Part shown: positions 17,503 to 27,759 of the stretch, piece after piece | How positions within the stretch are numbered: position 1 is the first letter of the stretch | Layout: every line of letters begins with the position of its first letter | Origin: Acidobacteriota bacterium | Lineage (GTDB): Bacteria; Acidobacteriota; UBA4820 | NCBI GenBank assembly: GCA_029559035.1 | Contig: JAKQCT010000001.1 | Coordinates: 62,001 to 126,000, forward strand | Direction: 5' to 3' | Length of the DNA stretch: 64,000 nt | Notes under the pieces: generated by a model | What the model saw: only the letters and a program-made list of their open reading frames with translations | Told to the model about the DNA's origin: nothing | Database searches by the model: none | Made by a program: the position numbers and the translations under genes

Positions 17503-18798
17503 CTACTCCCTCTTCCTTGTCATCCTGTCGAAAACCAGCATCATCGCGAGCGCCGCCATCGCCAGCGCCGAGTAGTAGTACCAGATGTAATGGGCGTGGG
17601 TGTAAAGCGCGGCGAGCTTGTCGGCGGCGAGGTCGGGGAACTTGGCCGGGTCGGGGCAGTATTTGTCGAGGAGATAGCCGGAGGAGACGAAAGCCAAAAT
17701 CGACGCCACAGTCGTGTTCAGGTGGGCGTACCCCATGTAGAGGCCCTCTTCCCCCGGAGGCGCCTCTTTGCTGGCGTATTCGAGGTAGCGCGGGCTGAGG
17801 AAGCATTCCGCGAAGCCCTGTATCGCTATGCCGATGACCATCATGAGCGTGATGGGGTGGGTGGTCCATCCGAGGAAGTTAACGCTGCCGCTGAAGAGCG
17901 ACGACATCGACATCGTGAAGGAGGAGACGATCAGGAGGGCGAAGGAGATCGCGATGGAACTGATCGGCTTGATCGATTTAGCGAGCGCGGTCACCGGGAC
18001 GACGAAGGCTACGACCACGAGCGGGTTCACGTTGGCGTACCACTCGGGGCTCGCGTCCTTTCCGACCAGCCTGATCACATACTTCGGAAGCGTGGCGTAA
18101 AGCTGGTGCTGGATGGCCCAGAACGCTCCGGTGATTATTATGAGCGCGGTGAACCTGTAGTTCTTCAGGGCGACCCCCATCCCCCTCAGGACGTCCCCGA
18201 TCTTCCTCGCCGCCTGGCTTCCCGCCTCGGTCCTGGGGAAATAGAAGAGGATCACCAGGACCAGCGCGATTACCGCGAGCAGGCTGGAATAGTATGGAAT
18301 GTACTCGATGCCGAGGTTGGTCCTCAGAGGCTTGGCGATGCTCTTTCCGGTGAACGAGCCGATGTTCACCGTCATGTAGAACAGGCTGTAAGCCCTCGCC
18401 CTCATGTCGCCCGAAGAGCTCTTGGCGACCGTCCCCGTTATGACAGGCTTGACGAACGAGCCTCCCAGGGCTATCAGCATCAGGAATAGAACGACCGACA
18501 CCTTCGTGGGGAAGAACCCCAGGCCGAAATAACCTGCGGTGAGGCAGGCGAAGGCTATTATGAGAGCGGCCCTGAAGCCGATCTTGTCGGAGACCGCCCC
18601 CGTGAACAGGGGAAGGAAATAGATCAGGGCCGTGAATACCCCTCCGACCCAGCCCGCTTCTATGTCCGTGTAGCCGACGATGTTCGTAAGGAAAAGGACC
18701 AGCGCGATGAAGGTGCCGTAGTAGGCCGCCCTCTCGAAGAGCTCCACGCCGTTCGCGATCCAGAAGGTCTTCCCGAAATTCCAGCTTTTGGCGGTCAT
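17503..18798 (-). CDS. MFS transporter (POT/PTR-like)
   Basis: FWIANGVELFERAAYYGTFIALVLFLTNIVGYTDIEAGWVGGVFTALIYFLPLFTGAVSDKIGFR. Confidence 0.8.
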   Translation of the reverse strand: MTAKSWNFGKTFWIANGVELFERAAYYGTFIALVLFLTNIVGYTDIEAGWVGGVFTALIYFLPLFTGAVSDKIGFRAALIIAFACLTAGYFGLGFFPTKVSVVLFLMLIALGGSFVKPVITGTVAKSSSGDMRARAYSLFYMTVNIGSFTGKSIAKPLRTNLGIEYIPYYSSLLAVIALVLVILFYFPRTEAGSQAARKIGDVLRGMGVALKNYRFTALIIITGAFWAIQHQLYATLPKYVIRLVGKDASPEWYANVNPLVVVAFVVPVTALAKSIKPISSIAISFALLIVSSFTMSMSSLFSGSVNFLGWTTHPITLMMVIGIAIQGFAECFLSPRYLEYASKEAPPGEEGLYMGYAHLNTTVASILAFVSSGYLLDKYCPDPAKFPDLAADKLAALYTHAHYIWYYYSALAMAALAMMLVFDRMTRKRE

Positions 18799-18916
18799 CC
18801 ATCCTCCGTAAAAAAGACATTATACCCGAATTCCCCGGGATCGCTCCCTTCCCCGTCAACTCGCCCATGAGGCCGCTTTGTGCTAGAATCGACTCTTACG
18901 GGGAGGAAGCGCTCAA

Positions 18917-19294
18917 ATGGCAAGAGTTGTGATAATCGACGACCACGAACCTTTCGCTATAATGTGGACCGATTTCCTTGAATGGCAGTATCCGGGGAAA
19001 GCCCAGGTGGAGTTCTACACCGACCCGGTAAAGGCTCTCACGAAGATCGGCCCGGACATCGGCCTTCTCCTCCTGGATTACGAAATGCCGCAGATAGACG
19101 GGCTCAAGATGCTCAATTTCGCGGTCCACAACGGCGTGGACAAGAACAGGATCATCATCTCGAGCGCGAGGGACATCGGCCAGCTCCACGAGATATTCCC
19201 GCAGGGCAGCTGCCTGGCCGTGATAAACAAGGACGACCCCAAGCAGAACGAAGTGTTCCTCCAGATCCTCGATTCAGTGATGAAAAAACTTTGA
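18917..19294 (+). CDS. Stand-alone response regulator receiver-domain protein
   Basis: ARVVIIDDHEPF...LLLLDYEMPQIDGLKML...IIISSARD; no output domain. Confidence 0.85.
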   Translation: MARVVIIDDHEPFAIMWTDFLEWQYPGKAQVEFYTDPVKALTKIGPDIGLLLLDYEMPQIDGLKMLNFAVHNGVDKNRIIISSARDIGQLHEIFPQGSCLAVINKDDPKQNEVFLQILDSVMKKL

Positions 19295-20472
19295 ACGCCT
19301 CCCCGCTTCCAAGGATCAGGCTGAAAAGCGGCGGCGGCAGGAGGTTCAGGGAGGGTCATCCGTGGGTCTTCTCAAACGAGCTCGCGGGAATACCCAAGCT
19401 CGCCCCGGGAACGACGGTCGCCCTCGATGACGCGGGCGGAGGTTTCCTCGCGATCGGCTGCTTCAATCCCAAAAGCCTCATCTCCTTCAGGACCCTGACG
19501 AGGAAAGAAGAACTGTCGCCGTCATTCATCAAGGAGAGGATCGGCCGCGCCTCGGAGCAGAGGAAGACAATCATCCCCGAGGGAGAAGCGCGCAGGGTGG
19601 TCTTCGGGGAATCCGACAGGCTTCCCGGCCTCGTGATCGACGATTACGGAAAAGCCGTCTCCGTCCAGCTCCTCACCGCGGGGATGGAGAATTTCAAAGA
19701 GGAGATCGCCTCTGCCGTTGATGAACTTTTCAGCCCGGATGTGATCTTTTTCAAGAACGATTCCTCCATGAGGGAACTCGAGGGCCTGCCGAAGGAGAGC
19801 TTTCTTCACAAGGGCGCCTCTTCCGTCACGAGCACGAAGTTTCGCGGCCTCTCCTTCGAGTTCGACCTCGCGCTCGCGCAGAAGACAGGGCTTTTCCTGG
19901 ACCAGCGGGAGAACCTGGAACTTGTCTCTTCGTTCGACCTCAAGGGAAAAAGGGCGCTCGACCTTTTCTGCTACTACGGATGCTGGGGCATGACGGCCCT
20001 CCATTCCGGAGCAAGGGAGGCGCTCTTCGTCGATTCGTCGAGGCGCGCCCTGGAAGCCGCCGAAAAAGCCCTGGAACTCTCGGGCCTGAAAGGCGCCGAC
20101 CTCATGGAGTCGGATGTGTTCGATTACCTTCCGAAGCTCAAAGCGGACGGCGAGAAGTTCGACATCGTCTTTTCCGACCCCCCCGCCTTCGCCAAATCGG
20201 CGAAGCATGTGAGGGAAGCCTACAAGGCATACCGGAAGCTCAACGAGGGATGCATGAAGCTACTCTCGAAGGGAGGCATCCTCGTCGCGTCGAGCTGTTC
20301 ATACAACATGCCGAGGGAGCTTTTCCTCGAATCGCTTCAAGAAGCTGCGGCGAGATCGCGAAGGGATGTCCGTTTCCTCTTCTGGGGCAGGCAGTCCTTC
20401 GACCACCCCGTCTCGCTCTCCTTCCCCGAGAGCGCCTACCTCAAGACCGCCTTCCTGAAGATAATCGAATAA
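19291..20472 (+). CDS. Class I SAM-dependent rRNA methyltransferase, RlmI-like
   Basis: PUA-like N-term (GHPWVFSNELAG), ALDLFCYYGCWGMTALHSGA, DPPAFAKS, SCSYNM. Probable TTG start overlapping the previous stop. Confidence 0.85.
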   Translation: MNASPLPRIRLKSGGGRRFREGHPWVFSNELAGIPKLAPGTTVALDDAGGGFLAIGCFNPKSLISFRTLTRKEELSPSFIKERIGRASEQRKTIIPEGEARRVVFGESDRLPGLVIDDYGKAVSVQLLTAGMENFKEEIASAVDELFSPDVIFFKNDSSMRELEGLPKESFLHKGASSVTSTKFRGLSFEFDLALAQKTGLFLDQRENLELVSSFDLKGKRALDLFCYYGCWGMTALHSGAREALFVDSSRRALEAAEKALELSGLKGADLMESDVFDYLPKLKADGEKFDIVFSDPPAFAKSAKHVREAYKAYRKLNEGCMKLLSKGGILVASSCSYNMPRELFLESLQEAAARSRRDVRFLFWGRQSFDHPVSLSFPESAYLKTAFLKIIE

Positions 20473-21033
20473 AGCAGGCGCCTGCCGTTCAGGGAGGGGC
20501 TGACGCTAGGACTGAAGCGCAGAAGAGCTGAAGAGCGGAAGTTCGATAGGGACCAGAATATCTTAATTATGAACATGAAAAAGTGATAAGCTGCCGGCGA
20601 TGGCTGCCGCAAGACAATGGAAGTTCGAGCCTCCAATAGACGATAAGGGCAACAAAATATCGGTTTATTTTATAAGGACTGTAAACTTTAAAGCAAAATG
20701 ATCACTGTCATTCTGAGATCAGGAAGATAGTATTTCGAGTTCAGCGCTTGAATCACGAAATAATCAAGTTGCGACTCGCTGCGTTGACTTTCGGATACTT
20801 TCCTCTGCGGCGATCTACATTATCCATGATTGAAGAAAACGGAAAGCACAAACCCGAGAGTGATGAAAGGGAAAAAGCGTCATCACGAGAAAGACTTCGC
20901 GGCGTTCCAGACGAAGCGATCCGCCTTATTCCGCAAACGCATAATGCATGACCTGATCCTGTGGGTTCCTCGTTTGTGGTGATGAGATTCATCGCATCTG
21001 GAACGCGCGATAAATCCCGCTAAAAAGAACAAT

Positions 21034-21060
21034 AAAAAAGGGGCCCGGAGGCCCCTTTCT
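21034..21060 (-). terminator. Rho-independent terminator GGGGCC-CGGA-GGCCCC with A/T runs on both sides
   Basis: Hairpin just past the stop of the minus-strand 21081 gene. Confidence 0.85.
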
Positions 21061-21080
21061 TATTGTTGCTGCAGCTGTGC

Positions 21081-24000
21081 TCAGTGGAAGCTGATGTCCG
21101 ATCCTCGGGGCCTTGCCTTGTTGGGATAGGGAGGCGTCGGCGGGATCTCCTTCGGGTCCCTGGCGATCTCGTCCATCAGGTGCTTGATGACGGTGTCGAG
21201 CTGGACATCCTTGCCGTCCAAAACATCCTTGGGCATGTTCTGCACCTCGACGTCCGGGTCGGTGCCCCTGCCTTCGATGAGCCACTTCCTGTCGAGGCTG
21301 TAGAGGCCGAACTGCGGGGGGGTGACGGTGCCGCCGTCGATCGTGTCCTGGTGGGGTTCGATGCCTTCCGCTCCGCCCCAGGTCCTCATGCCGAAGACCT
21401 TTCCGAACTTGCGGAACTTGAACGCCTCGGCGAAGAACTCGCCGCACGAGCCGGTGTCCTCGTTGATCATCAGCGCCACGTGAGAATAAAGGCCCATCTC
21501 GGGGTTGGTGCAGGGCTTGCCTTCCCTGGGCTGGGTGACCGCCCAGGTCTTCCTTCCGAGCCTGGAGATGAGCATGTCTCCCGTGAAGCCGCCGCCGTTG
21601 TAGCGGTCGTCTATGATGATGCCTGGCTTGTCGAGCTGGGAGTAGTAGGTCCTCGCGAACTCGGTGAGGCCAGATTCGCCCATGTCCGGGATGTGGATGT
21701 AGCCGATCTTTCCGCCGGAGGCCCTCGCCACCTTTTCCCTGTTCTCGTCGACCCAGACCCTGTATCTCAGGCCGCCTTCGCCCCTGATCGGCTTCACGAA
21801 GAACTTCTTCGCGCCTTCGGCCTGGGGCTTGTCGTTGACTGCTATCTCGGTCCAGTTGGTCTTGTTCTCGAAGAGGGAGTAGAAGTTCCTGCCCTTTCCG
21901 GCGTCGACCTTGTCAACGGAGATGATGTAATCGCCGTCCTTCGCGGGGGTGAGGGCGAGGGCGCTCTTCAGCGCCGGGTCGGCTTCGGAGGGCCTGAGGA
22001 TCTTCCTGATCTTCGGGTAGCTTCCGCTGAAGTCGAGGTCGCAGCCAAGGAGGGTGACGGGCATCTTCTTGGCCTCGTCCTTGATGTCTCCGCCCCAGAC
22101 GTATGTGTGGCCGATGTTGAGTTCGCCGATCATCTCGCCGATGAGGTAGTTGAGGTCGTTCCTGTTGCCGCATTCCTTGACATATGGAAGGTAGTGGTCC
22201 CTGACCGCAGGCCAATCGACGCCGTGCATGTTCGCGTCGTAGAACCAGTCGCGCTCGATCCGCCACGCTTCGTTGAAGATCTGGGGGAACTCTTCGAGGA
22301 AGTCGATCTTGAACTTCGCCTGCGCCAGGTCCACCGAGCCGTCGCCCACGCCGCCCTTGCCGGGGGCGTCAATGATGCCGAACTTGCCGCCCGCCTTGTA
22401 AACGAGCTTTTTGCCGTCCGCGGAGAGGTGGTAGTTGTTGATCCCCTTGATGCCGTCGGTGGTCTTCTTGTCCTTGAACGACCAGATCTTGAGGTCGTAG
22501 CTCCCTCCGGTCGTGTCGGTTACTACCGTATAGCAGTTCTCGAAGACGGGCTTGTCCTGGGAGAGGAAGACGCAGCCGTCCTCGGCCGCTTCGAGGCGGA
22601 AATACGAACCCGCTTCGACGCCTTCAAGGGGAATGGTCCTCTGCATGATGCCCGCGATGTCTATCTTCGTTCCTGTTGCCGCCGGAGCAGGCGCGTCCTT
22701 GCCCTTCGCGGCGGGCTCGGCCTTCTTCTCGACCTTCTCGACGGGCGTGAACGGGTCGGGCTCGTTCGCTGACAGAATGATCATGTAAGGCCGCGTCGTG
22801 TTCAGGAAAATGTGCTCCTGGTCGACTACGCCCATGGTCGGCGAGAAATCCCTGTTGGATAGGAAATAGAGATATTTCCCCTTGGGGTCGAATGAGGGGC
22901 TGAAGTTCTGGTAGAGGTCGGTCGTGACGGCGTAGGATTTCTTTTCCGCCATGTTGTAGAGGTAGATAACTTCGTAGGTGTTGGCCATCTTCTTGGTGTA
23001 GGCGATCCATTTCGAATCCGGGGAGAATGTGTAGTCCTGGATGCCCCATCTTTCCCAGCCGTCGTCGTAGTCGCCCTTGTCGATGACATCGCCCCTTCCC
23101 GCCGCGACATCGACGAGGTTCAGCCTCATGTGCTTGTCGTGGAAAAGGACGCATTTCGAGTCGGGGGACCAGCGCAGGTTCATCTTGAATCCCCTGCCGT
23201 TGGTCGTGAACTGGCGGGCGGGCTTCTCGCCCTTGGAGTCGATCACATATATCTCTTCTTCGCCCGTCTTGTCGGATATGTAGGCGATCCACTTTCCGTC
23301 TGGCGAGATGGCGGGGTCCTTCTCCCTGACGCCGCTGGTGTTCGTCAGGTTGCGGGCGAACCCCTTGTCCTCCTTGTCGGCTGGGATCATGAGGATCTCG
23401 CCCCTGCTCTCGAGAAGCAGCCACTTGCCGCAGGGCGAGACGGCGAAGGTCCTGGTGACGTCGCCCGGATCTACATAGTCGGTCCTCGTGTGGACCCTGT
23501 CGGATGAGAGCCTGATGTCGAGGGGTGTGACCTTTTCGGTCGAGAGTTCGAGGATGTGGAGCTTCTCGTGGTAGTTGTAGATTATCTTCCCGTCGCCGAG
23601 CGAGGGGTACTTTACGTCGTAATCGCTGTAATTGGTAAGTCTCTTCACTTCGCCGGTCTTGGTGTCGAACTTGCAGATGTTGAGCGTTCCGTCGTAGCGG
23701 TCGGAGGTGAAATAGATGTGTACGCCGTGCCACATCGGATAATTGTCCATTCCGCGCCACGGCGCCATTATCTTGTAGTCGTGTGTCTCGAGGCTTCCCC
23801 ACCAGATGTCCTGGGCGTCTCCGCCTTCGTGCCTCTTCCACGTGGCGTTCTCGCCGCTTATCCTGTTGTAGGCTATGCTCTTGCCGTCGGGGGAGATGCA
23901 GGCGAGGCCGCCCCTGTCGACGGGAAGCTTCCTCTCTGTGCCGCCATCAGCTCTGATCGCGTAGATCTGCTCGCCCCTCATGGGATATTCCCTTCTCGAA

Positions 24001-24365
24001 CGGAATAGGATCTCCTTGCCGTCGGGTGTCCAGCCGAGGACCAGGTCGGGAGCGGGGTGCCAGGTCAGGCGCGTGGGAGGGCCTCCCCAGGCCGGCATCA
24101 GATAGACGTCCATCCCGCCGTCGTATTCGCCGGTGAAGGCGATCCATTTCCCGTCGGGGCTGAACTTGCCGAAGCGCTCTTCGCCGTTGTCGTTGGTCAG
24201 GCGCGAAGCTCCTCCTCCCGAGGTCGTGGCGGACCAAAGGTCGCCCTCGTAAGTGAAAAGCACATTGTCGCCCCTGACGTCGCCGAAGCGCAGAAGGTGT
24301 TCCTGCGACACGGCGGGAATGACGAACCAAATCGCCAGAATCGAAACAAGAATAAGTTTTTTCAT
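21081..24365 (-). CDS. Secreted Tricorn-type protease (S41 family, WD-like/TolB-like propeller + PDZ)
   Basis: MKKLILVSILAIWFVIPAVSQ signal; repeated FSPDGKWIAFTG motifs; KIGYIHIPDMG...IIIDDRYNGGG...MINEDTGSCGEFFAEAFK catalytic core. Confidence 0.9.
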   Translation of the reverse strand: MKKLILVSILAIWFVIPAVSQEHLLRFGDVRGDNVLFTYEGDLWSATTSGGGASRLTNDNGEERFGKFSPDGKWIAFTGEYDGGMDVYLMPAWGGPPTRLTWHPAPDLVLGWTPDGKEILFRSRREYPMRGEQIYAIRADGGTERKLPVDRGGLACISPDGKSIAYNRISGENATWKRHEGGDAQDIWWGSLETHDYKIMAPWRGMDNYPMWHGVHIYFTSDRYDGTLNICKFDTKTGEVKRLTNYSDYDVKYPSLGDGKIIYNYHEKLHILELSTEKVTPLDIRLSSDRVHTRTDYVDPGDVTRTFAVSPCGKWLLLESRGEILMIPADKEDKGFARNLTNTSGVREKDPAISPDGKWIAYISDKTGEEEIYVIDSKGEKPARQFTTNGRGFKMNLRWSPDSKCVLFHDKHMRLNLVDVAAGRGDVIDKGDYDDGWERWGIQDYTFSPDSKWIAYTKKMANTYEVIYLYNMAEKKSYAVTTDLYQNFSPSFDPKGKYLYFLSNRDFSPTMGVVDQEHIFLNTTRPYMIILSANEPDPFTPVEKVEKKAEPAAKGKDAPAPAATGTKIDIAGIMQRTIPLEGVEAGSYFRLEAAEDGCVFLSQDKPVFENCYTVVTDTTGGSYDLKIWSFKDKKTTDGIKGINNYHLSADGKKLVYKAGGKFGIIDAPGKGGVGDGSVDLAQAKFKIDFLEEFPQIFNEAWRIERDWFYDANMHGVDWPAVRDHYLPYVKECGNRNDLNYLIGEMIGELNIGHTYVWGGDIKDEAKKMPVTLLGCDLDFSGSYPKIRKILRPSEADPALKSALALTPAKDGDYIISVDKVDAGKGRNFYSLFENKTNWTEIAVNDKPQAEGAKKFFVKPIRGEGGLRYRVWVDENREKVARASGGKIGYIHIPDMGESGLTEFARTYYSQLDKPGIIIDDRYNGGGFTGDMLISRLGRKTWAVTQPREGKPCTNPEMGLYSHVALMINEDTGSCGEFFAEAFKFRKFGKVFGMRTWGGAEGIEPHQDTIDGGTVTPPQFGLYSLDRKWLIEGRGTDPDVEVQNMPKDVLDGKDVQLDTVIKHLMDEIARDPKEIPPTPPYPNKARPRGSDISFH

Positions 24366-24411
24366 GACATCCTCCCTGAACTTTTTTATACGAAAAGGGC
24401 TTTTCAAAGTT

Positions 24412-24825
24412 CTATTCGATGGGCGGGGGGCGTTTCGGGTCGTCCGGCTCCCTTTTCTTCATGTATTTCGAGGGAAAGAGAAAGACGATGCCCAGAAGGC
24501 AGATGCCGACAGCCTTCAGCGAAAGCTCCCTGCAGCCGAAAAGAATGTACATCACGAGGGCGAAGATGGCGCCGGTCTCGGCTATGGCGAGCTTGACGAT
24601 GTAAAAGCCGAGCGATAAGTTCTTCCTGAGCTGATAGATGCTGCCTATCAGGTGGGGTAGGGCGGCGAAGCCCGCCGCGACGGTCAGGAAGGATATCTCG
24701 TCGATGGGAACGGGCTTTTCAGGCATCCCGAGGATGAAGATGACAAGGCCGTAAACGAGGACGCACCAGAGGAAGGCGAACCAGAGGATGAGGAAGATCC
24801 TGCCCTGGGGCAAGCCCCCGTTCAT
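24412..24825 (-). CDS. Small integral membrane protein, unknown function
   Basis: Four predicted hydrophobic segments; overlaps rmuC start by 4 nt. Confidence 0.55.
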   Translation of the reverse strand: MNGGLPQGRIFLILWFAFLWCVLVYGLVIFILGMPEKPVPIDEISFLTVAAGFAALPHLIGSIYQLRKNLSLGFYIVKLAIAETGAIFALVMYILFGCRELSLKAVGICLLGIVFLFPSKYMKKREPDDPKRPPPIE

Positions 24826-26177
24826 TTGTCCTCCCCCTTCCAGTCGGGCGCCGTAAGCGACCTCGGGATCTCGTCGACCTGCCCGAGCTCGGGAAGCTCC
24901 TTCGTGCTGAGGGATGCGATCTGCCTCCCCTGAGAGAGCACCCTCGACTCGAGGCTCCCGACCATCCTGTTGTACGACTCGACCGTCTTGTGGAGGTTCT
25001 TCTCCATTTCCTTCAGGTGTTCGGTGGCTGTGCAGAGCCTTTCGTAGAGCTCTTTTGACAGGCCTATGAACTTGGCCGCGTTGCGCTCGGCCATCTCCTG
25101 CCTCCAGCCGTAGGCGATCGCCTTAAGGAGGGCGATGAGGGTCAGCGGCGAGGCGGGGATGACCCGTGCCTTCACGGCGTCGTCGAGGAACTGCATGTCC
25201 TGTTCGAGGACGGAGGCGAAATAGGATTCTCCCGGAAGGAACATCACGACGAACTCTGGCGAGTCACCCAGCTTTTCCCAGTATTCCTTTTTCGATAGTT
25301 CTTTGAGCCTGTTCCTTACGTTGGCGCCATGCTCGGATAGGCGGGCCTTTTTCTCTTCCTCGCTTTCCGCTTCGAGCGCCCTGAGGAAAGCGTCCATCGA
25401 GGCCTTCGCGTCCACGACGATCTTCCTTCCGCCGGGCAGCTTGATGATCATGTCGGGCGTGTCCCTGTCGGCGGTGATCTGAACCTGCTCCTCGAAATCG
25501 ACGTAGGGGAGCATGTCCGCCATCTCGACGACCCGCCTGAGCTGCAGCTCGCCCCAGTTGCCCCGTGCCTTCGGGGACTTGAGCGCCTTCAAAAGGTCGG
25601 TCGTAGTGGTGTCCAGCTTCGCCTGTCCGCCCTTCACGTTGCCTATCTCGTTCATGAGGTCCGAGTAGGCGCGGATCCTCTCCTTCTCTATCTCCTTTAT
25701 GCCGTCGCTGATCTTTTCGAGGGATTCCTTGAGAGGCTTAACGAGGCCGCCGATGGCCTCCTCCTTCTTGTCGAGGACGCCTTTCGTGCTCTCCTGCAGT
25801 GTCTGGAGGTTGGCGATGGCTTCTTCGAGGAATTTCCTGCTGTTCTGGTGCAGGGCGTCGGCCGCGAGGGCGGTGAAGGTCTGGGCGAAGGTCTCTTTCG
25901 CCCGGTCGAGGAGCGCCTCCTTTTCCGCGTGGCCCTGCCTCTCCTTCTCAAGGGTGGCTTCGAGACGGCTCTTCTCCGAAAGGAGCGTCTTGACCGCCTC
26001 CTCGTCCCTTTCCCTCAGGGCCAGGGCGTCGTTCTTCTCACGGAGCAGCGCCGCCTCCCTGAGATCGCGCTCCTTTATCCTTTCGTTGAAAAGGCTTTTC
26101 TCCCTCCTGAGGAAGACGAACATGAGGACCAGCCCCAGGGCGAGGCCGGCGGCGAACAATGCGAGGTCAACGACCAT
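24822..26177 (-). CDS. rmuC: RmuC-family DNA recombination protein
   Basis: N-term TM, coiled coil, NWGELQLRRVVEMADMLPYVDFEEQVQI...PDMIIKLPGGRKIVVDAKA. Confidence 0.92.
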   Translation of the reverse strand: MVVDLALFAAGLALGLVLMFVFLRREKSLFNERIKERDLREAALLREKNDALALRERDEEAVKTLLSEKSRLEATLEKERQGHAEKEALLDRAKETFAQTFTALAADALHQNSRKFLEEAIANLQTLQESTKGVLDKKEEAIGGLVKPLKESLEKISDGIKEIEKERIRAYSDLMNEIGNVKGGQAKLDTTTTDLLKALKSPKARGNWGELQLRRVVEMADMLPYVDFEEQVQITADRDTPDMIIKLPGGRKIVVDAKASMDAFLRALEAESEEEKKARLSEHGANVRNRLKELSKKEYWEKLGDSPEFVVMFLPGESYFASVLEQDMQFLDDAVKARVIPASPLTLIALLKAIAYGWRQEMAERNAAKFIGLSKELYERLCTATEHLKEMEKNLHKTVESYNRMVGSLESRVLSQGRQIASLSTKELPELGQVDEIPRSLTAPDWKGEDK

Positions 26178-26250
26178 GAAACCCCTCCCGCCATAAAAGG
26201 CAGATAATAGGATACAGGAGAATTAGTTAAAAGTGAAAATGAGGATTGCG

Positions 26251-26309
26251 GTAGCCGCGCCCTTCACGGGCGCGCTCGCGGGCATAAAGCCCCCGCCTAC
26301 CCGTAGCCG
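26251..26309. repeat. 59-bp REP-like element copy 1 (GGTAGCCGCGCCCTTCACGGGCGCG..GCGGGCATAAAGCCC..CCTACCCGTAGCC)
   Basis: Near-identical to 27556-27614, internally palindromic. Confidence 0.85.
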
Positions 26310-26356
26310 TGCGCCTTCAACGCTCTTATTCATTCTGCCGGTATAACCGATACAAT

Positions 26357-26379
26357 TAGGTAATGGAATAGGTAATATG
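26357..26379. repeat. 23-bp direct repeat TAGGTAATGGAATAGGTAATATG copy 1, upstream of Fic gene
   Basis: Exact match to 27480-27502. Confidence 0.9.
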
Positions 26380-26411
26380 ATACAATTGCGTCGGGGAAAG
26401 AAGGTGACGCG

Positions 26412-27464
26412 ATGATGACCCTGAAGATGCTTGATACCAAACTGGATTCGATCCCGGTTTCCACCGCATGGAATCTCTCGTGGCTTGCAGAAGCCAAGGG
26501 CAGACAGGAGCTTTATTCGAACCGGTCTCCCCAAAAGCTGAAAACTCTGAAGGAGCACGCGCTCATTCAGAGCGCCGTTTCATCGAACAGGATAGAAGGA
26601 GTGGAAGTAAAAAAGGCGAGAGTCGGAACGGTCATATTCGGCAGAAAGCTTCTGAACGATCGCGACGAGGAGGAAGTCAGAGGATATCGGGACGCGCTCG
26701 GCCTCATCCATGAAAAGGGCTGTAAATTGGGAGTCACCGAAAAAACCATCCTGGTTCTTCACAAGCTCGCGAGGGGGAAGGTGTGGGATGCGGGCAGCTA
26801 TAAAAAGGAAGAGAGCGACATCATAGAGAAGTACAAGGACGGCAGGAGCAGAGTACGGTTTCGGACGGTTCAGGCGGCTCAAACCCCTTTATTCATGAAA
26901 AAACTTGTTGCGGATTACCAAAAAGTTTTGAATGAACAGAGAATCCCGCCTCTGATCCTCGCCATCGCCTTCAATCTTGATTTCTTATGCATCCACCCCT
27001 TTCGCGACGGGAATGGAAGAGTATCCCGGCTTCTTCTCCTCCTTGAAATCTACCGCTGCGGGTTGGAGGTCGGGAGATATGTGAGCATCGAGCGTCTGAT
27101 AGAGCAGAACAAGGAGCGCTATTACGAAACCCTTGAAGAAAGCTCGAAAGGATGGCACGAGGGGAGGCACGATCCGTGGCCTTACATCAATTATGTCCTG
27201 TTCATACTAAAAGAAGCCTACAGGGATTTCGAGCGGAAGCTTCAGAGCACCGCCGTCCAAAAGGGGGAAAAGAGCTCCCTGATCTTCAATGCCGTTCAGA
27301 ACATGAATGAACCTTTCAAGATCTCGATGATAAAAGAGGAAGTGCCCGGAGCAAGCCTTGAGCTTATAAGAAAGGTCCTGAAAAACCTGCAAGCCGAGGG
27401 ACGGGTGAAATGCCTCGGGCGCGGCCCCAACGCCCAGTGGAAGAGACTCAAGCCCGTCAAATAG
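26412..27464 (+). CDS. Fic/DOC family protein with C-terminal winged-HTH-like domain
   Basis: Fic motif HPFRDGNGRVSR; N-term QSAVSSNRIEGVEV (inhibitory-helix-like S..IEG); C-term wHTH-like region. Confidence 0.92.
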   Translation: MMTLKMLDTKLDSIPVSTAWNLSWLAEAKGRQELYSNRSPQKLKTLKEHALIQSAVSSNRIEGVEVKKARVGTVIFGRKLLNDRDEEEVRGYRDALGLIHEKGCKLGVTEKTILVLHKLARGKVWDAGSYKKEESDIIEKYKDGRSRVRFRTVQAAQTPLFMKKLVADYQKVLNEQRIPPLILAIAFNLDFLCIHPFRDGNGRVSRLLLLLEIYRCGLEVGRYVSIERLIEQNKERYYETLEESSKGWHEGRHDPWPYINYVLFILKEAYRDFERKLQSTAVQKGEKSSLIFNAVQNMNEPFKISMIKEEVPGASLELIRKVLKNLQAEGRVKCLGRGPNAQWKRLKPVK

Positions 27465-27479
27465 ATAATACCCATTATA

Positions 27480-27502
27480 TAGGTAATGGAATAGGTAATA
27501 TG
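27480..27502. repeat. 23-bp direct repeat TAGGTAATGGAATAGGTAATATG copy 2, downstream of Fic gene
   Basis: Exact match to 26357-26379. Confidence 0.9.
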
Positions 27503-27555
27503 GCAAGCCTCGGCAGGTTTCGTTTAAATCGAAAATTGAAAAGTGAAGGTTGGAT

Positions 27556-27614
27556 GGTAGCCGCGCCCTTCACGGGCGCGCCCGCGGGCATAAAGCCCGC
27601 GCCTACCCGTAGCC
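27556..27614. repeat. 59-bp REP-like element copy 2
   Basis: Near-identical to 26251-26309. Confidence 0.85.
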
Positions 27615-27730
27615 TTCCGCTTTCAGCCTGTCTGGTGGGTCGGTCTTTGCGAAGAGCTCATCGAAGCGTTATCCCTTCTGCGGCAATCTACCCTATCCCG
27701 GTAATTCAAGAGTAAAACCGGAGCACGGCA

Positions 27731-27759
27731 CAATATGCAAATATGCAAGCCTGACCCCG
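27731..27759 (+). repeat. Left 29-bp inverted repeat CAATATGCAAATATGCAAGCCTGACCCCG
   Basis: Perfect reverse complement of 32774-32802. Confidence 0.92.

Noticed and set aside
18982-19290. 5' extension of the RlmI-like ORF
   Set aside because: Out-of-frame overlap with the response regulator gene; homology starts only after ~19300.
21063-22772. 569-aa plus-strand ORF opposite the Tricorn protease gene
   Set aside because: Antisense shadow ORF of a GC-rich gene; Val/Asp/Glu/Leu-biased composition, no domain.
26223-26558. 111-aa minus-strand ORF upstream of fic
   Set aside because: Crosses the REP-like element and the fic start region; no domain.
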